Assembly (NCBI RefSeq): GCF_000002235.5
Contig: NW_022145606.1
Coordinates: 20,201,480 to 20,265,479, forward strand
DNA from: Strongylocentrotus purpuratus
Taxonomy: Eukaryota; Echinodermata; Echinoidea; Camarodonta; Strongylocentrotidae
Length of the DNA: 64,000 bases
Direction: 5' to 3'
The number at the start of each line of letters is the position of its first letter. Position 1 is the first letter of the stretch. Shown here piece after piece: positions 35,138 through 47,044 of the stretch. The position numbers and the translations under genes were made by a program. A model generated the notes under the pieces. That model did no database searches. It worked only from the letters and a program-made list of their open reading frames with translations, and was not told where the DNA came from.

Positions 35138-36662
35138 GAGAAGAAGGTTGCATAACCTTCTATCTATCAAGAAACTGTCCACATCACACATGCTTATATA
35201 TACACATGACGTGTACATGTAGATTATTAAAGGAGTATTTGTAAGATCTAATTTGTTTTCTTGTACTCTTGTTCTTTTTTGTATAAGGTTGCGATTGAGA
35301 GATATGTTATAATATTACATGAACATTTACCCTTTTTATGGACATATCTTAAAACAATCTTACAACTACATTGTACCACATACATATGTAAATCTTGATG
35401 TACATTCCCTCCCTTTTTTCTTCTTTCTTCCTCTCTCTCTCTCTCACTCTCTCCCCTTTTACCAATAATAATTTTGTTCCACCATATTCGTATTATATCC
35501 ATTGAGGGTAGTCATACTATCAAGCTTTGTTTACTTTGTCAACCCTCCTGTTTGATGTTTTCGATTAGTTACTTTATTCGACATTATATTCTTTTGAAAT
35601 GTGTAAAATGTGCAATGTTTTGTTTTTTATATATATGTAAAAATGCAAAAGAAAAAGAAAATCAAACAGAAATAAATAAATCACATCAAATCAAATCAAA
35701 TCAAAATGTACCCATTTGTTAAGAGAATTAGTTTAGGACAAGAAGGGTGTAAACTATGTTATTGTTCTTATATGGCTCATAAAATACAACATTTACACTA
35801 TAAACGCTCATTTAGATACATGTACATAGTATATGCAAAGATATATTCGTTCAGAAATTATTTATCTTTTTTTTTCAGCAACAGAAATCAAATCATATCT
35901 ATTTTTAGTCATGAGTAAACAAGATATATACCTTTTGGGGCGATTGCGGGGGGATATCAGATTAAACACTTTCCACCAACCCTACTACTTAGAACAAATT
36001 GAATAATACGAATTTTGTCTTCCTAATATCTTTAACAAGCACTTTAAAATAAAATGCTCTAGATTGTATGACATTGTTATCTATCATGCAACAATAGGCA
36101 TAGAAAATATGCTCAGAAAATGTTAACATGTATATAGCTGCAGAATACCAAGTATTTTAAGATTTAATGTTGTTATTTTATGAATTTTCTATGACACTTT
36201 TTGTTATGAATGTGTAGTTCCTTAGTAGCGATGCTAAAATAATGAAATATGTTTCAAGGTTTTGTCTTTTAGTATACTCACAACTTTAAACAGCTGTATT
36301 ATACTGAATTTGTGTTGTTGTATGATTCAAGTTATTTCATTTATAAATTAGCTGTGAGGCATGTTGATACATGTATATCCAACAAGTTTATTTGGTAGAA
36401 TGTCTGAATAATATAACAAACAATTAGGTTGCAAAGTCTCCTTATCTATCAAAATGTATTTACATTACAAGTATTATCATGATATGTACATTGCAGTATA
36501 GTAATAAGTATTTGTACGATTTAACACTATTGATTTCATAATGTTGCAATGGAACAGGTAAACCTTAGATGCTGCTTATAAGTGTCGGTTTGCATGATGA
36601 TGTAGATATACAGTAGGTTTCCGGGTGCACCATGTGAGAGAGAGAGAGAGGGAGGGTTGAGG

Positions 36663-36764
36663 AGTCCTGAAAAGGACTCTGACTCGGTAATCTTTCTTGA
36701 GGGTGTGTAGTCCTGAAAAGGACTGTTGTTATCTTTCTTAGCATATAGTTCTAAGGAGAACTAT
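36663..36764 (-). promoter_or_regulatory. Histone-type 3'-end stem-loops with U7-binding-like element
   Basis: On the minus strand, AGTCCTTTTCAGGACT occurs twice (36724-36709, 36678-36663). Each has a 6-bp stem and TTTC loop as in replication-dependent histone mRNA 3' ends. The first is followed after nine bases by CAAGAAAGA (36699-36691), the sequence of the sea-urchin histone downstream element that pairs with U7 RNA. A third hairpin (ATAGTTCT/AGAACTAT, 36764-36745) precedes TAAGAAAGAT. Function in this repeat is unknown. Confidence 0.65.
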
Positions 36765-36786
36765 AGCGCTTGGAGAAGATGAGTGG

Positions 36787-36825
36787 CTCGACGTTTCGAA
36801 TAGGATGACTATCCGTCGTCAGGAG
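36787..36825 (-). ncRNA. Small hammerhead-ribozyme-like motif
   Basis: The minus strand reads CTC, the core CTGACGA, one base, a 6-bp stem GGATAG/CTATTC with a TCATC loop, then GAAAC, GTC and GAG. The outer CTC/GAG forms a 3-bp stem I; stem III is reduced to almost nothing. The core bases of a hammerhead (CTGANGA, GAAA, and a GTC cleavage triplet) are all present. Minimal variants of this kind in Penelope-like elements are reported to act as dimers. Self-cleavage here is untested. Confidence 0.7.
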
Positions 36826-37828
36826 AGGTAAACCTTTCATATATAATTTTTTGAAAGGCAAATGCTACAAGATTAAATAAGTGGCATATTTTTGACATCT
36901 AACACACTCATAAAATGTAAATAGCTGCATATAATACTATTTTGGGGTAACTTTCGATTTTCGTTTTCATTTTGCTATGAGATTTGTTGATATGTGTATA
37001 ACATATCAACATAATATAACAATAAAATGAGCTGCAAAGTCATGCTATTTGTTACGAAATCATTTACATTATAAGTATGCTCACTACATGTACATAGCAA
37101 CATAGTACACAGTATTAGTAAGATTCAAAGTTGTTGTTTATAACAGTTTGCTACGAGATATCTTTATCTTTTGTTGTAGTTTGTTTGAAGCGATGAATAC
37201 AAATGAAATAAGTTGGAGTCTTGTTATCTAACACAATCAAAGCATTTAAATAGTTGCATAATACTAAGTTTCTGCAACATTCGATACTGTTCATTTTGTT
37301 ATGGAATATGTATCCTAGAAGTATATGTGTTAGATTGAATAATACAGACAGTTAAATAAGATGAAGTTTCATTTTCTATCAAGAAAGTAATTGCATTAAA
37401 AATACGCTCATGATACGTACATATCAGCATATTATGAAATATATGTACATTTTGATGTTGTTGTTTTTATAATTTCGCTTTGGGAAATATCATTCTTTGA
37501 TATGTAGGTTAATATAACAGATACCTTTATTTGAAGAAAAAAACGTGTGAGATATACAGCGGCCATCGCTCACAATCATCACATGTAGATTATACTGATT
37601 ACTTGTAACATTTAAATATTTGATTTTGGTATTTTTCTTTCAGGCATGTTGGTACATACATGTAGCTTTTAAACAAATATTACTCACATAATATAACAAT
37701 GATCCAAGGTCAAGAAAATGATGACGACGATGATGATGAGGTTGGTTTACAATACATGGTATTGCGATGGTATGCTATCAACATGTATCAAGAAATTATT
37801 CACATTACAAGTATGCTCAATAAATGTA

Positions 37829-38759
37829 CACTGTTGGTCATAATGGTGGAATATTTATTTTTACCCCAGTTTAGGGAAGGATTTAAAAAAATTATTTATT
37901 TCTAATAGATCTAGATAATGACATACATTCTCAGATTTTATTGAATATTAATTTGCGAGTGTTTGTTTTGCGTGACTGCTTAATCATTTGTGTGCTACTA
38001 TGCTAATCAGCTAAGGGACCTACGTCCTTAAGTCATAATTGACAGTAAAGAGGATTAATGCCTCACAAAAGGGCACTAATATGTAGCTGATCGACACGAT
38101 TTTTTTCATGGGCTTCACAGTAACGAGGCCATTGCTTAGCCCCTGGATCATGACTGTACGCAGTGTTTGCTAAGGTACGCGGCCCCTTCCACAAATCCCC
38201 CAAAACGAAGAAAATGCAATAAATTGTCAAAAATTCATTGCATTTCCCCCGGCCCCCAACAGGAAAAATTCCTCTGTGTGGCCTTGCCTTGAACCATAAT
38301 GCATGGCCCTACAGAGGAATTTTTCCTGTTGGGGGCCGGGGGAAAATGCAATGAATTTTTGACAATTTATTGCATTTTCTTCGTTTTGGGGGATTTGTGG
38401 AAGGGGCCGCGTACCCTAGCAAACACTGCGTACAGTCATGATTCAGGGGCTAAGCAAAGGCCTCGTTACTGTGAGACCCCAGAATAAAAATCGTGTCGAT
38501 CAGCTTTAATAGTGCCCTTTTGTGAGGCATTAATCCTCATTACTGTCAATTATGATTTAAGAACGTAGGTACCTTAGCTGATTAGCATAGTAGCACACAA
38601 ATGATTAAGCAGTCACGCAAAACAAACACTCGCAAATTAATATTCAATAAAATCTGAGAATGTATGCCATTATCTAGATCTATCAGAAATAAATAATTTT
38701 TTAAAATCCTTCCCTAAACTGGGGTAAAAATAAATATTCCACCATTATGACCAACAGTG
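37829..38759. mobile_element. 931-bp near-perfect palindromic element
   Basis: Two arms of about 455 bp, almost identical in inverted orientation, surround a 21-base loop (38284-38304). The ends are CACTGTTGGTCATAATGG at both termini, flanked by TA (37827-37828, 38760-38761). Copy 2 of the segmental duplication has the uninterrupted sequence AAATGTACATAGC near 52235-52247, so boundaries and TA duplication are certain. TIR start and TA target fit a Tc1/mariner-type foldback element. No coding sequence. Confidence 0.92.
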
Positions 38760-40027
38760 TACATAGCAGCATAAATCACAGCATTTGCAATATATGAATT
38801 TGTTGATTGTTAATTATTACATGAGATATTTAAATATTTGTTATCATTGTATTATATGGTTTTGCAGTCCACATACTACTTCTCGCAACGATTACTCTCC
38901 TTTGCTAGTTAAAATGGTATTGTTGTTTGTCTTTTTATGTTTCATGATGTTTGTTTTGTTCGGGGAGGGGAATTATTCTTAAATGTATTCGATGTACAAA
39001 ACCATATGTATTATTGCATGATTTTATCTCTTGTTTGTCATTTGGTTTATTTGATATTTTTAGTCTGTGGTAGATAAATATAAATGAATATGCTATACCA
39101 TTGAAATAATTTAATAATTTGCACATTTATGTTATCTATCATTAGACCATTCATTTTACACAGTCAAGAAAATAGCTGTATGATAGAGTATCAAAGTATG
39201 ACGTCATAATGGCTAAGTTGTAAAGGTTGCTGGTTCCAAATACTGTTGTGCGAAACAATGGCGTGGTGATCGCACCAGGGCCAGCCAATGAATTTGCCCT
39301 GCTCCAGGGCGTTGCTCAAATTTTTGGATGGCCTTATGCTTAAAGGGCAAGTCCACTCCAAATAGAACTAACTCGCAATAGAAACAGAAAAATCAGACAA
39401 ACCAATCAAAAAAGGTTTGAGCAAAATCGGATAACTTAGAAGAAAGTGATGATTTTATGAAAAAAGTATGTAAAACTATGAAACAATGAGAATCACAACA
39501 CAAATTGCCAATATGGTTTAGTCTGTTACGTCATGTTTTCACTATTTATCAATTGCTTTTAATCCCATTAATTTCCCTTTTTATCCCTCTTATCTTGTTT
39601 TCCCCATGCCTTTGATAAGGCTATATGATTTGTATCATATTGCGTGCTTGACATTTCACAAAATCTTTGATGAACTTTGAAGAATTAATACTATTTACGG
39701 AATATTGTATATTCATATTTATTGATTTTCATATTGCTCCGGTTGTCTTTTTTTCGATCGCTGGACGTATATAGCAGACGGCTATCGGCGGATTAGATGA
39801 CACTTGTTAGTGAATTTGTATGTGAGATTGCTTTGCTAAATATAAAATACAAGAACATTTTCCATATCTTTAAAACTATCATTGATATCTGATAATTAAA
39901 CAATTATTAAAATAAACCTACCAAACTACATAATACAATAAAATACTTGACTTAAAGTAGGGGAGTTTGATGTGGTGCACAATTGCACCCCTCTGTAAAA
40001 AAAACGAATAGTCCATGGTGATCATGA

Positions 40028-40492
40028 ATATTCATGTTTTTGCTTACCTCGGCAAAATGCTTGGCTATACTGAATGGAAAAATTACGGTGGGGGATTTAG
40101 ATGAAATGGACATAATGAACCGATCAGAACTGATCTATGATAATTCATGCTTATTATCCGTCGTGTGCTTGAGCTATAACCTTACAATCCCGTGGCAAAT
40201 TGCGTCCAAAGTTGGACTTTTTTTCACATGTGTTATATAGGCAATGGCGAGCTAGCGACCTATTTTGACCAAATTACGGTGGGTGAACTTTCAAAAGTCA
40301 ATGGGACATGAGGGTTCCAATGAAAGAGCTAGTGTCAACGTACATCGGCGTGGATGTGCTTTTCGTTTAAACAAAAAATGAATTTTTAACGATTTTGTTG
40401 TTGTTGTAAAAGTCAGTGGGCTAACATGTTAGGCTGCTGACTCTGACGATAGGGGGCGTTATCAAATGAGACTAAACGGAGCTATATGTATA
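40028..40492. repeat. Repeat A, second copy (inverted)
   Basis: Inverted partner of 30048-30515, lying inside the TTAA element and itself followed directly by the Harbinger-type MITE. Confidence 0.75.
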
Positions 40493-40495
40493 TAA

Positions 40496-40827
40496 GGCGA
40501 GGCGTCAAAAATAAATATACCAGCCAGCGGCAGCTAACTGCACTTGTGCGTCCTGGCTGCATTTTTTAAATTAGCTCAGCCGGCTACCGCTGGCGGTAGG
40601 ACCCTCAATTAACTCATGATGTCATCATAATGGTCTCCGAACAAAAGCATGCGCCGGCTGCCGCCTTTCGAATGGAAACCGAGCCTCAGATCCCAGCCTG
40701 GCGCAAGCCGGCTGGGCTAATAAGTGAAAAATAATTGCCCCAGCCAGGCTTCGGCCGTAATTGCAGCCTCGATGCGCCAATACGTGAGGCGGCAGCCTGC
40801 TGGTATCGATATTTTTGACGCCTCGCC
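40496..40827. mobile_element. Harbinger-type MITE, 332 bp
   Basis: The ends GGCGAGGCGTCAAAAATA and inverted GGCGAGGCGTCAAAAATA are identical over 18 bp, flanked by TAA on both sides (40493-40495, 40828-40830). A 3-bp TWA duplication with GG-starting TIRs is the PIF/Harbinger signature. The interior is GC-rich with CAGCCGGC-type motifs and has no gene; an open minus frame there is compositional. Confidence 0.75.
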
Positions 40828-41129
40828 TAAATAGTTTATCAAAAATCACATTTGTCATGATTAAACTGGAACAAATTACTCTATATTAGTGCATTCACAT
40901 ATGAACATACTCCTATCAATCTAACTTGGATGCTAGTGTGAAGAAATAAGATTCTTAGGGAGAAAATAGGAAATGTATACTATCAATATAAATAAAATCA
41001 TTAGTGGACAGTGAGGACACGACGTCACAGACTGATGAGTGAGTTGCCAATTTGCCTTGTGATTTTCAAAGTTTTTCATGTCATTAAACATTCATAACTT
41101 TCTTATTAGTTATCAAATTTTGCTTAACT

Positions 41130-41310
41130 CTTATCGTGCCAAGAACACTGTTCTGTGCATGCGCTGGCGTGCCACGCACACATAACTGGGTTTCTGTTGA
41201 CATGCCATGCACACATAAACTCTCATCCGCTCGCGTGCCACGGACACATTTTCGTGCATAAGTACACAAGCTAATTGTTTATGCCTATTGTGCGATGCGC
41301 ATTGCGTGCA
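41130..41310. repeat. Degenerate short tandem motif
   Basis: GCGTGCCACG.ACACAT-type motifs recur about four times at 41160-41250 within the TTAA element. Probably a decayed minisatellite. Confidence 0.4.
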
Positions 41311-41997
41311 CGCATGAATGCTTACTGTATTTGTGGAGGGGGTTTATTGTTGTTTTGATTTTGTGTGCTTCACATATACCGTTACATTGGATTTTCCTGA
41401 GAAAATTGCGATATTTTATCATCAAATTTGTCAGTTTTGATCATGGCCCCTCAGATTGTGTGCGGGAAATGAGACAACGGATTGGTTTGACAACTCACTG
41501 ATATATAGTGCTTATTTACTTTACCAAAATTACAGATTCATGAAATGATATTGGTATCAACAGAAAGAGGGTTATATTTCCTACAACTTTAACGTAGAAT
41601 TCTTTTTTATACAATATACAGATGAGATGTTATAGTGGATCAAACATAGTAACAATTTAAACTACACGCACTTGAACCAACCCTAAATTAACTTGGCACA
41701 CAGGAGATTAGTAGCGGGCACAATAGGGATTAGCACTGTGGCACTGCGTGCATTGTATGGGTGGCAGCTTAAGAGTTAAACTTGTTGTATTGGTTTGTCT
41801 GATTTTTCTGCTTCTATTGAAAGTAGGTTTTTTTTGGAGTGGACTTGGCCTTTAATAAAACATGTGTTACATTTTCAGAAAAATTGTTGTCATTGTGATA
41901 ATCGGGTGGGAAATTAAATGAAAAAGAAGTTTGACCTGATGGGTTTGTTACAATATTTAAAGAGGGGGTCGGGGCATTGACAGGGATAGTGGCAAAT

Positions 41998-42150
41998 AAT
42001 TGACAAACGGAGAGAGGAGATAAAGAGAGAGAGAAGGAGAGAAGGAATAAAAAAAAGGGATAAAGAGAGAGAGAGACAGAGAGAGAGAGAAAGAGCGAGG
42101 GAGAGAGAGAAAGAGAGAGAGAGGGAGAGAGAGAGAGAGAAAGAAAGCTT
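41998..42150. repeat. (GA)n block
   Basis: AGAG-rich tract; its counterpart in copy 2 is at 62405-62530. Long open minus frames (serine/leucine-rich) come from this composition. Confidence 0.9.
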
Positions 42151-42235
42151 CAACGAATCTTGAGAATTGCATGTATGACATTTCGCCCCCTCATTGCCTA
42201 GACACATGTACCAAACAGCACCTGTTTTTTGTATA

Positions 42236-42950
42236 TATTTCATAACAAAATGAAGAAGCTAATGACATGACCAATATTTTAGGTTATTAATATCTGAAAG
42301 AAGATTAGTTAGTGATCATATCAGGTGATCATGTTTTGATTGAAATGAATGGATAAAAGTCACATATTATTTGGGACACATTAACACATTGTACATTGCA
42401 GATTTGTCTTGTTAGGTGGCTTAGCGTGTTATGTGTTAAGAAGGCACAATGCACAACCTTCAATGATCATGAAAGAATGAATGCTGACTATACAAATGAT
42501 CCATGGAAAATGAGAGAAACTCCCACAAATTGACAGTTCATCGTAACAAGACATTCTTGATTTTTAACATGCATGTGCAGAATTGCAAATAACTTTCGAG
42601 TAGAAAATTTCATTCTCAAAAAACATACGGAAGGAAATGATTAAAGGCAGCATAATTTCCTGCTTCATGTCGTTGGAGCCTGAAAGATATTAACCCTACA
42701 ATCTACACGTATGTCAAAGTATATGATTTAACACCCTTCTGGCTCTCAGCAGACTATTCATTACTACTTATTTAAGACATGTAGATAAATATACACGCAC
42801 TTTATCATAATACATGTACAGTTAACAATTACATTATTATCATACCCTAACCCCTGCCTTACCAAGTTGTGTAATGGTTTAAGTACGAGGATTTAAGCAG
42901 TTGATTTGAATGTCCAACTTTATCTTTCTTGAGAATGTTTAGGCTTAATT
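42236..42950. other. Non-coding stretch
   Basis: No gene or recognised repeat between the end of duplication copy 1 and the next MITE. Confidence 0.6.
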
Positions 42951-42952
42951 AA

Positions 42953-43138
42953 AGCCCCACTGTCCTACTTGTAGGTACTTGCTCCCGCTATATAGAAAAC
43001 TTCCCCAATTGGTGCTTGTTGGTCCCCCATGATCCTCTTTTTCTTATGTTAGTTGAGAGCTGGGTTAATGAGATAGCCACCTGTCAGTGACCTCACTGTG
43101 TGGTCTAATCCCTTCTGGCCCAGTAGTGGTGACGGTCT
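42953..43138 (+). mobile_element. TTAA MITE (family 2), plus copy
   Basis: TTAA at 42949-42952 and 43139-43142. The body matches the minus-strand copy at 3429-3615 along its full length, including TTAGTTGAGAGCTG and GAGATAGCCACCTGTC. Confidence 0.7.
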
Positions 43139-43334
43139 TTAATTTATATTTCTTGACATATTAAAGCTTCATCTAAAAGTATTCAAGAAAGGCGCTAATC
43201 GAACCAACTTTTTTCATTATCATTTTACGAAAACAAAATATTATTTACAAGGGTTATGAATATTTTAGTTCTTAATTGTATGTTTTTATGAATAATCCAC
43301 GTACTTTTTATAAAAGTACATGTTCATGTTTTAG

Positions 43335-43405
43335 ACACCCTCCTGGATCTGATAAAGAAGAAGATTTCTTCCTCATCATTGACCTGCAATTGACAAGAGA
43401 CTCCA
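43335..43405 (+). other. Weak internal exon candidate
   Basis: TGTTTTAG acceptor and CCA|GTACGT donor bracket 71 bp open in one frame (HPPGSDKEEDFFLIIDLQLT). The composition is protein-like, but there is no family match and no phase-compatible partner was found. Confidence 0.2.
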
Positions 43406-44589
43406 GTACGTTCATGTACTACAGTTGTTTTTTATATGCTCTCAAAAATTATCATGAAGCCATTGTGTTAGTAAATTTCACTAAATCAAGCTTTAAATAG
43501 TTTTAATTTCTTGCAACAGTTATAATTTTTACCAAAACAGACGAAGGTCTGCACCATTCCCGGTGGAAAATACTGACATAATTGTCGTTTCCTATTTACC
43601 CTCCCACCCAAGAGAAAGGGTAGTAATGACATATCAAAACCTTGTAACAATTTAAAATTTAAAATATGCAGCAACATAAATATATACACAGCAACACCAT
43701 TGCCATCATCAATATATGTCTTTTAGAGAGAGAGAGAGAGAACCAAAACAATTTGAGATTTGTCCAATATTTGTAGTGATCCACATGACTTTTGTATAGT
43801 CTACCAAAACTCAAAAGGACATTATCATTTAAAGCCAAACTAGCAGCATCCCATCTAGCGCCATCTCATGTCAGCTGTAGCAGTATAGTCGCTATAATCG
43901 CTACGCTGTTGGTTGTACTGGGTTACGCACTGTTGACAAGTTGACCATGATATGACGCTGTGCAACAAACAGTACGTTAGGGCAGAAGGTTCACCTGTTC
44001 AGTGTTGCTTGTATACACCCGTCACAATGACAAACCAACTCCACATCGACTCTAACCCGAACGATTCTGGGCAATTGGAGTTCATGTACGCCTAATATTT
44101 TGTTCAGTCTGGATACTGTCTTGTGTTGGTCTTGCTGGTTTTAATGCCCTTCTGGCAAATTAACGCCTCTTAGCTCTCCATTAATCTAGTATATAAGTCA
44201 CGTGACCCATCAGATTGTAATTTGATACAGCTAGTCACGAAATATTTTAACCCTTTCAGGACAGGATTTATTTTGAGGGTTACATTGATCGCATATTGTT
44301 GTTTTGTATATTGTTAACATAGATGAAATGTCCCATATTATAAACATATACACGGTTGAGAATCTTGTTGGAAATTTGAAGAAGAAAAAAAGGTCAATCT
44401 TAATCTGAAAACATTGAATGTGGATTTCTCAAGGTATTGCCAATTTAAAGATTTGTTTATATATTTTGTTTTATTCCTGATATGAAAATGTTATTTATTT
44501 ATAAAATGAACATATAAATCGTGTTGCAGAAGTTTTCGCCCTTTCTGGAAATATTTTTTATGAACACGATTTTTATGAACACCGATCGA
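43406..44589. other. Non-coding stretch
   Basis: A short (GA)n lies at 43724-43740. A less AT-rich interval at 43850-44220 holds no open exon that I can support. Confidence 0.5.
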
Positions 44590-44850
44590 CTGTATGATTA
44601 TCAAAATATTTACTATTAGAAATCGAAACCGAATTTTGCGTTTTCCTAACAGTTGTCATAACTCTTCAGTCTTTTGGGGTGAACGAGTATGGTAAAACTG
44701 GTCACTCAAAGATTTTTACTTTTTGAGGCACATCTTGATCATTTTGAAGCGCAACTTTTGTTAAGGGCTTCAATATTGCAATATATGACAGACACTGATA
44801 ACACGTAGGGACGTGCATCTTAGATTAAACATTGTTAAACGATGCCATTA
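44590..44850 (-). repeat. Repeat D, uninterrupted copy
   Basis: The reverse complement is collinear with 22497-22680 and then 29646-29725. The junction falls at about 44664-44667, where the CACTG element is inserted in the other copy. Confidence 0.75.
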
Positions 44851-46730
44851 ACCCAAATAAGGCCCCTCCACGATTTTTCCGATTGCTCAGGAACGCATGT
44901 GGATTGCGCCCTGCCGCTCGCTGACTTTTTTCTTTTGAGTCTTGCGCAACTTTTTAAAGCATTTTTTGAGAATCGGACCTACGGTTACAAGGTCACGTGA
45001 CCTTTTGTTTTTGCATGTCAGCCCAAAAATCGCTCATTTTCGTGATTTGTGTACAAGACATATGGAAAAGTTATTTTTCCAAAAAGCAGATCAAACGTGG
45101 GTTATTGGGTGTTGTTTAAAGTTTAGGTGGTTGTTTTGGGAGTCAAAATTGTTGAATTGTAGTAAGAAATGAAATAAAACAACAACAACAATGAAATACA
45201 TAAGAAATTATCAAAACAAGGGATAACATAAGGAATCAGCTGGCTCTTTCAAATTTTGTTGTCGTATTATTTTTCAGAATGGTCCAATGAATATACGAAG
45301 TGAAAAGAATGCTTAAATATGAATAACATATGATTTATAGGTAAAAATGTGATTTTTATGACTTTATTTGCATAAACTACCATAAATATGCAAATGAGGG
45401 GACTTTTCAAAAAAATGAAATTATCGTATTATTCTATACACTTCACTTGTCATGCGTGCAAATTTTCGCGGTGATCGGCCGCTTCGCAGCCGAGATCTAA
45501 AGGGGGGCCATAATGCCCCCCCCCCCCCGGCCGTACTAAGACCTCAAATAACCCGGCCTTTTTAGGGTTATATAAATACATTTCTTATATAGACTTTTAA
45601 TTCCTCTTATAATTTCATCATTCAATGACTAGCATGCATCATTGACGATGTACACCAACCAAGACATATACACAATAAGTCTTTTTTATTCAATATGACA
45701 CATCGGACAGAACACATGCATGTTTTAATATTGATCCATAGCTTAACCTGTCTTTTCATAGAGCCTAAGAGGCTAACGATCTTTAAACATCACTTTTTTC
45801 TTATTTTTAGCTGCATGACCAACATTTTTCAACCGGATGCAATGTCAAAAGATCATATTAATTTTCCGGAAGCAACAATCTATTCCAGTACGTGAGAATG
45901 TTTGTGAAGTCTGTTCTAATCACTCGCCGAACAAAAATCGACCTTGTTTAATTTCCTTTGCGCAATCTCTTTTTTACCCCTGAGCTGTAATAGCCTTTGT
46001 CACTTATGCATGTTAAAATCTTGATATACTTCGCTAATGATATTCCTGTGGCGTTGGGTACACATTGAAATGTGAATACGAATATTGCTGTTCTGTGGAC
46101 TTGACATCGTTCATTCCTATGCGACTATACGTTATCAAGGGGTAAGTTTATCATTCTCATAGTTTGTTATAGAACCTGCAGTATAAAATTCTTACGTACA
46201 GATTACAGGTCATAATTATAAATAGGGATTACGTGAGGCCAATTAGACCTGATAACTATCCATACATATATCTACACATTTTGTTAGCATAAGTTTGTCT
46301 ACAACTACCATACAACTAGTACATAGCGACCACTAAGGTATATGCAAAGTGGATTCCAGTCAAAGAGATGCCCTTATTTACAACAGGTGTCTGAAATGGC
46401 TAATAACCAGGGGTTATGGATAGAAACATGGATATTTCAATACAATAGTCAGCGTGTATATTTAGACCATGGAGATATTCTTATATCTCCATGTTTAGAC
46501 CGTACATAAGTGCGTTATTATGTACAACTTTTGTAATTTACCTTACATCTTATTTTGTTAAAGCATGGACCTATTACGGATTGACATTTATCGTTTTCTT
46601 AACGAATTCATTGTGATTGTCTCCGTCAATGTCGTCTCACTAACATGCCGTACTTGTTTCTTCACTTTGATCTCATGAAGGTTACCGCCAAAAAGCCGGG
46701 ACAGAATGAAGATAGTGATTTTGAGGTTTT
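44851..46730. other. Non-coding, possible weak exon
   Basis: A poly-C run lies at 45517-45528 in a GC-richer repeat-like stretch. At 45811-45887 a TTATTTTTAG acceptor, 77 open bases (MTNIFQPDAMSKDHINFPEA) and a CCA|GTACGT donor look exon-like but stand alone. Nothing else recognised. Confidence 0.3.
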
Positions 46731-46762
46731 TTGTATGTATGTATTTTAGAGCAAACACAAAC

Positions 46763-46855
46763 ACCCCCCCCCCCCCTCGTATTTTTTTGTTTTATTACCA
46801 CAAAAATAAAAAATAGTGTCCTCTTACCCCCCCCCCCCCCCCCCCCCCCCCCCCA
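46763..46855. repeat. Two poly-C tracts
   Basis: C-runs of about 13 and 27 bases lie roughly 60 bp apart, 190-280 bp before the B-box gene's start codon. Confidence 0.9.
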
Positions 46856-47044
46856 GCTGCTTGCTGAGTCGTTGCTATTTTTGTATAACAAAAACCAAAA
46901 AGAAATGACCTCTCACCGATCACTCCTAAACTCCCCTCTTCTTCTCTCGTGCTTCCATCCTCTCTCCTTATCTTTCTCCCTTCATTTCGCCCACTGTCTT
47001 TCCCTCCTCCATCCCTCCTACCACAATTCAATACTCAGATCAGG

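Larger units (their letters stand above)
36567..36825 (-). mobile_element. 259-bp retroelement with hammerhead-like 5' end
   Basis: Flanked by the direct repeat AGGTAAACCTT (36556-36566, 36826-36836), an 11-bp target duplication. Copy 2 of the segmental duplication lacks the block. Read on the minus strand it begins with a small hammerhead-like motif, then three hairpins with histone-type features, then a CT-rich stretch. Small hammerheads at the start of repeats are known for Penelope-like retroelements; assignment to that group is inference, and there is no coding sequence. Confidence 0.7.
39344..41852. mobile_element. 2.5-kb TTAA element with 65-bp TIRs
   Basis: Flanked by TTAA (39340-39343, 41853-41856). 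The left end AGGGCAAGTCCACTCCAAAT and inverted right end AGGCCAAGTCCACTCCAAAA continue in homology through CAGAAAAATCAGACAAACCA. Length and TTAA target fit Kolobok or piggyBac non-autonomous elements. It contains repeat A and a Harbinger-type MITE, and no transposase is visible. It sits inside copy 1 of the segmental duplication only. Confidence 0.8.
35142..42235. repeat. Segmental duplication, copy 1
   Basis: Collinear with 49970-62690. Anchors: AGGTTGCATAACCTT at both starts; TTCTTATATGGCTCA at 35763 and 50277; CTTACTCTCG/CACTTGAAATG-type blocks near 38880 and 52470; ACACAGTCA.GAAAATAGCT at 39157 and 61711; and GATGGGTTTGTTACAATATT followed by a GA-rich block at 41938 and 62317. After removing later insertions both copies are about 3.4-3.7 kb. 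Confidence 0.85.

Noticed and set aside
46949..47044. Upstream in-frame ATG of the B-box gene
   Set aside because: It would add a CT-rich low-complexity leader of 32 residues; the ATG at 47045 has the better context and begins protein-like sequence.
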